From: Chryseobacterium sp. 39-10 | GTDB lineage: Bacteria; Bacteroidota; Bacteroidia; Flavobacteriales; Weeksellaceae | DNA: 35,235 nucleotides | Direction of reading: 5' to 3' | Assembly: GCA_001898255.1 (NCBI GenBank) | Contig: MKTK01000037.1 | Span: 1,484 to 36,718, forward strand | Shown here: piece by piece, positions 33,743 to 35,235 of the stretch | How positions within the stretch are numbered: the first letter of the stretch is position 1 | Layout of the letters: each line of letters begins with the position of its first letter | Program-made: the position numbers and the translations under genes | The notes under the pieces: model-generated | Databases searched by the model: none | The model's input: only the letters and a program-made list of their open reading frames with translations | Told to the model about the DNA's origin: nothing

Positions 33743-34816
33743 ATGGCACACAACATTCATTTCAACGAGCAAACAGGAAGGCACAGTTTCTTTTCAGTAC
33801 AGCAAAAAGCGTGGCACGGTTTGGGGCAAATCGTGGAGCAATACCCTACAAGCGAGGAAGCAATCAAATACGCTGGGTTAGATTACGAGGTAGTAAAATC
33901 CCCACTGTTTACCAAAGGTTCGGGCATTATCGAAACTTCGGGCGGTATCGAAATAGGTAGCACCGAATTAGAAGTACCTAACTATTTCGCCAACATACGA
34001 ACCGATAACAATGCAGTATTGGGCGTAGTCGGTAAGGATTACCACATTGTACAAAATCGGGAAGTCTTTAATTTTTTTGATGCTATTGTAGGTGGTGGCG
34101 AGGGTATCCTGTACGAAACCGCAGGGGCATTGGGCAAAGGGGAACGCATCTTTATCACTGCCAAACTGCCCGATTATATCCGTGTAGGCAATGGCGATGA
34201 TGTAACGGAAAAGTATATTTTTCTAACCACTTCGCACGATGGTAGCGGAAGTATTACCGCAGCATTTACGCCTATCCGTATCGTATGCCAAAACACGTTG
34301 AATGCCTCACTACGCAGTATGACCAATGTAGTGCGTATCAAACACACTTCGGGAGCAAAACAGCGTATCGAGAATGCCCACAAGATTATGGGGCTTGCCA
34401 ACACATTGAGCAACCAATTAGAGGGCATTTTCAATAATTGGACAAAGGTAAAAGTATCAGACCGAGAAGTAAGAAAGCTAATCCAGTTGGCACTTTGCCC
34501 GAACAAAGAAACACTTGACCTTATCAACAAAGGGGCTGACGATGAAGTTTCCACCGTGTTCAAAAACGTGGTTGATAATGCGCTTCTATATGCTATGACA
34601 GATGATGCACAACAGATGAACACGACCAAAGGGACTTTGTTCGGAGCATACAACGCTGTTACAGGCTACTTTCAGAATGTACGCAATTACAAAGATGATG
34701 AAGCCAAATTACAGAGCATTGTATTGGGTGGTACTGCCCAACTCAAATCACAGAAAGCATTTGAATTGTGTACCGCATTTGCTTTGGACGGTGCGGAAAT
34801 CCTAAACCTTAATTAG
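33743..34816 (+). CDS. DUF932-domain protein of the mobile element
   Basis: A 357-residue cytosolic protein, full length for the DUF932 family found on phages and conjugative elements. Conserved parts: GRHSFFSVQQKAWHGLGQIV near the N-terminus, LGVVGKDYHIVQNREVFNFF, then DGSGSITAAFTPIRIVCQNT and a C-terminal TKGTLFGAYNAVTGYFQN. The family has no proven activity; members are usually expressed from mobile elements and resemble phage/plasmid-like protein TIGR03299. The next gene follows after a strong intergenic hairpin (34825-34852). Confidence 0.9.
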   Translation: MAHNIHFNEQTGRHSFFSVQQKAWHGLGQIVEQYPTSEEAIKYAGLDYEVVKSPLFTKGSGIIETSGGIEIGSTELEVPNYFANIRTDNNAVLGVVGKDYHIVQNREVFNFFDAIVGGGEGILYETAGALGKGERIFITAKLPDYIRVGNGDDVTEKYIFLTTSHDGSGSITAAFTPIRIVCQNTLNASLRSMTNVVRIKHTSGAKQRIENAHKIMGLANTLSNQLEGIFNNWTKVKVSDREVRKLIQLALCPNKETLDLINKGADDEVSTVFKNVVDNALLYAMTDDAQQMNTTKGTLFGAYNAVTGYFQNVRNYKDDEAKLQSIVLGGTAQLKSQKAFELCTAFALDGAEILNLN

Positions 34817-34824
34817 ATAACAAC

Positions 34825-34852
34825 AGGCTACCGCCTTAAATGGTGGTAGCCT
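34825..34852 (+). promoter_or_regulatory. Intergenic hairpin between element genes
   Basis: 11-bp stem aggctaccgcc (34825-34835) / ggtggtagcct (34842-34852) with loop ttaaat and one G-T pair. No T run follows, so a role in mRNA stability or differential expression fits better than termination. Confidence 0.6.
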
Positions 34853-34868
34853 ACTATAAAACAACAAT

Positions 34869-35235
34869 ATGAAAGCATTACATAAAATGGACAACTTAGA
34901 TAAAGGCGAATTGCTTTGCAGGCTATTCCCCGAAGAAATGGCGAACATTCAGAACGCCGTAAAAAAGCAGTGCGAATACTTTCTGAAAAATGAAATTACC
35001 ATTCGTGAGGGTTGGTATCAAAAGGGCTTTTTTACCGCAGAATTTTGGTACAGGCTTGTGCAGGATGCACACAGGATAATCGAGAAGAACGAGGACAAAC
35101 TTCTCAAAAAACCACGCTGGTTTGCAGACCATTTTTTTGACGGATACAACGCAATATTTGCGATGCACTGCCTTATTGAATACGCACAGACAGAGGACTG
35201 TATACCCAATCTAAAACAGGCTATACACCTAATAT
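34869..35235 (+). CDS. Conserved mobile-element protein (partial, runs off the window)
   Basis: Open from the ATG at 34869 to the window end, 122 codons seen. The sequence begins MKALHKMDNLDKGELLCRLF, then NAVKKQCEYFLKNEITIREGW, and continues with KGFFTAEFWYRLVQDAHRII and RWFADHFFDGYNAIFAMHCL. The ATG at residue 7 is a possible alternative start. I recall similar small hypothetical proteins in Bacteroides conjugative elements but have no function for it. It lies 52 bp after the DUF932 gene, in the same direction. Confidence 0.75.
   Translation, partial: MKALHKMDNLDKGELLCRLFPEEMANIQNAVKKQCEYFLKNEITIREGWYQKGFFTAEFWYRLVQDAHRIIEKNEDKLLKKPRWFADHFFDGYNAIFAMHCLIEYAQTEDCIPNLKQAIHLI

Larger units (their letters stand above)
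31900..35235 (+). mobile_element. Left part of an integrative conjugative element (CTnDOT-like)
   Basis: A Bacteroidetes-type integrase gene, a DUF932 gene and a further conserved element gene are consecutive on the plus strand, matching the left end of conjugative transposons of the group. The element continues beyond the window, and its left boundary is only approximate. Confidence 0.65.

Overview
The window looks like a chromosome segment from a Bacteroidota (Flavobacteriia) bacterium, most likely in or near the Weeksellaceae (Chryseobacterium-like). Support: AT-rich DNA, many promoters with the Bacteroidetes TAnnTTTG -7 element, a type IX secretion (T9SS) C-terminal sorting domain, several lipoproteins, families typical of the group (DUF6252-like, DUF6759, DUF4407, CarboxypepD_reg-like) and a CTnDOT-type integrase. 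Family names come from recognising motifs by eye; no database search was possible.

Layout. 1-4153: two tandem lipoprotein paralogs (the first cut by the window edge) and a large T9SS-exported alpha/beta hydrolase. 4154-6350: a dyad-bearing promoter, an uncharacterised 239-aa protein, a 21-bp tandem repeat, a small PspC-domain protein and a GNAT acetyltransferase. 6371-9024: a SIMPL-domain protein and two paralogous CarboxypepD_reg-like secreted proteins, all on the minus strand. 9191-9300: REP-like hairpins, then the tmRNA gene ssrA (tag GDQEFALAA). Directly downstream of ssrA is an island-like stretch: a decayed GmrSD-type restriction enzyme C-terminus, an intact AbiEi/AbiEii type IV toxin-antitoxin pair, a DUF1826-like gene and a broken lipocalin. 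13304-19840: SRPBCC protein, SWIM zinc-finger protein, a gene-poor segment with a repeated 18-mer, a 95-aa hypothetical protein with an unusual structured leader, an SGNH hydrolase, guaB and a DUF6759 lipoprotein. 19947-24519: DUF4407 membrane protein on the minus strand, then a strong promoter with a leader of about 545 nt ahead of three tandem secreted paralogs. 24581-31468: ruvC, a secreted M16 metalloprotease, three small lipoproteins and a CPA1 Na+/H+ antiporter. 31949-35235: the left part of an integrative conjugative element (integrase, DUF932 protein, a partial conserved element gene).

How the parts relate. The core genes (guaB, ruvC, ssrA, M16 peptidase, antiporter) are ordinary housekeeping or envelope functions. 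Accessory content sits at two places: just 3' of ssrA (phage-defence genes and remnants) and at the right edge (the conjugative element). The most interesting unexplained items are the three-gene operon of cysteine-pair secreted proteins with its long hairpin-rich leader, the leader of the 95-aa gene closed by a 12-bp helix, the 21-bp minisatellite with strict in-frame phasing, and the dyad in front of the 239-aa gene.
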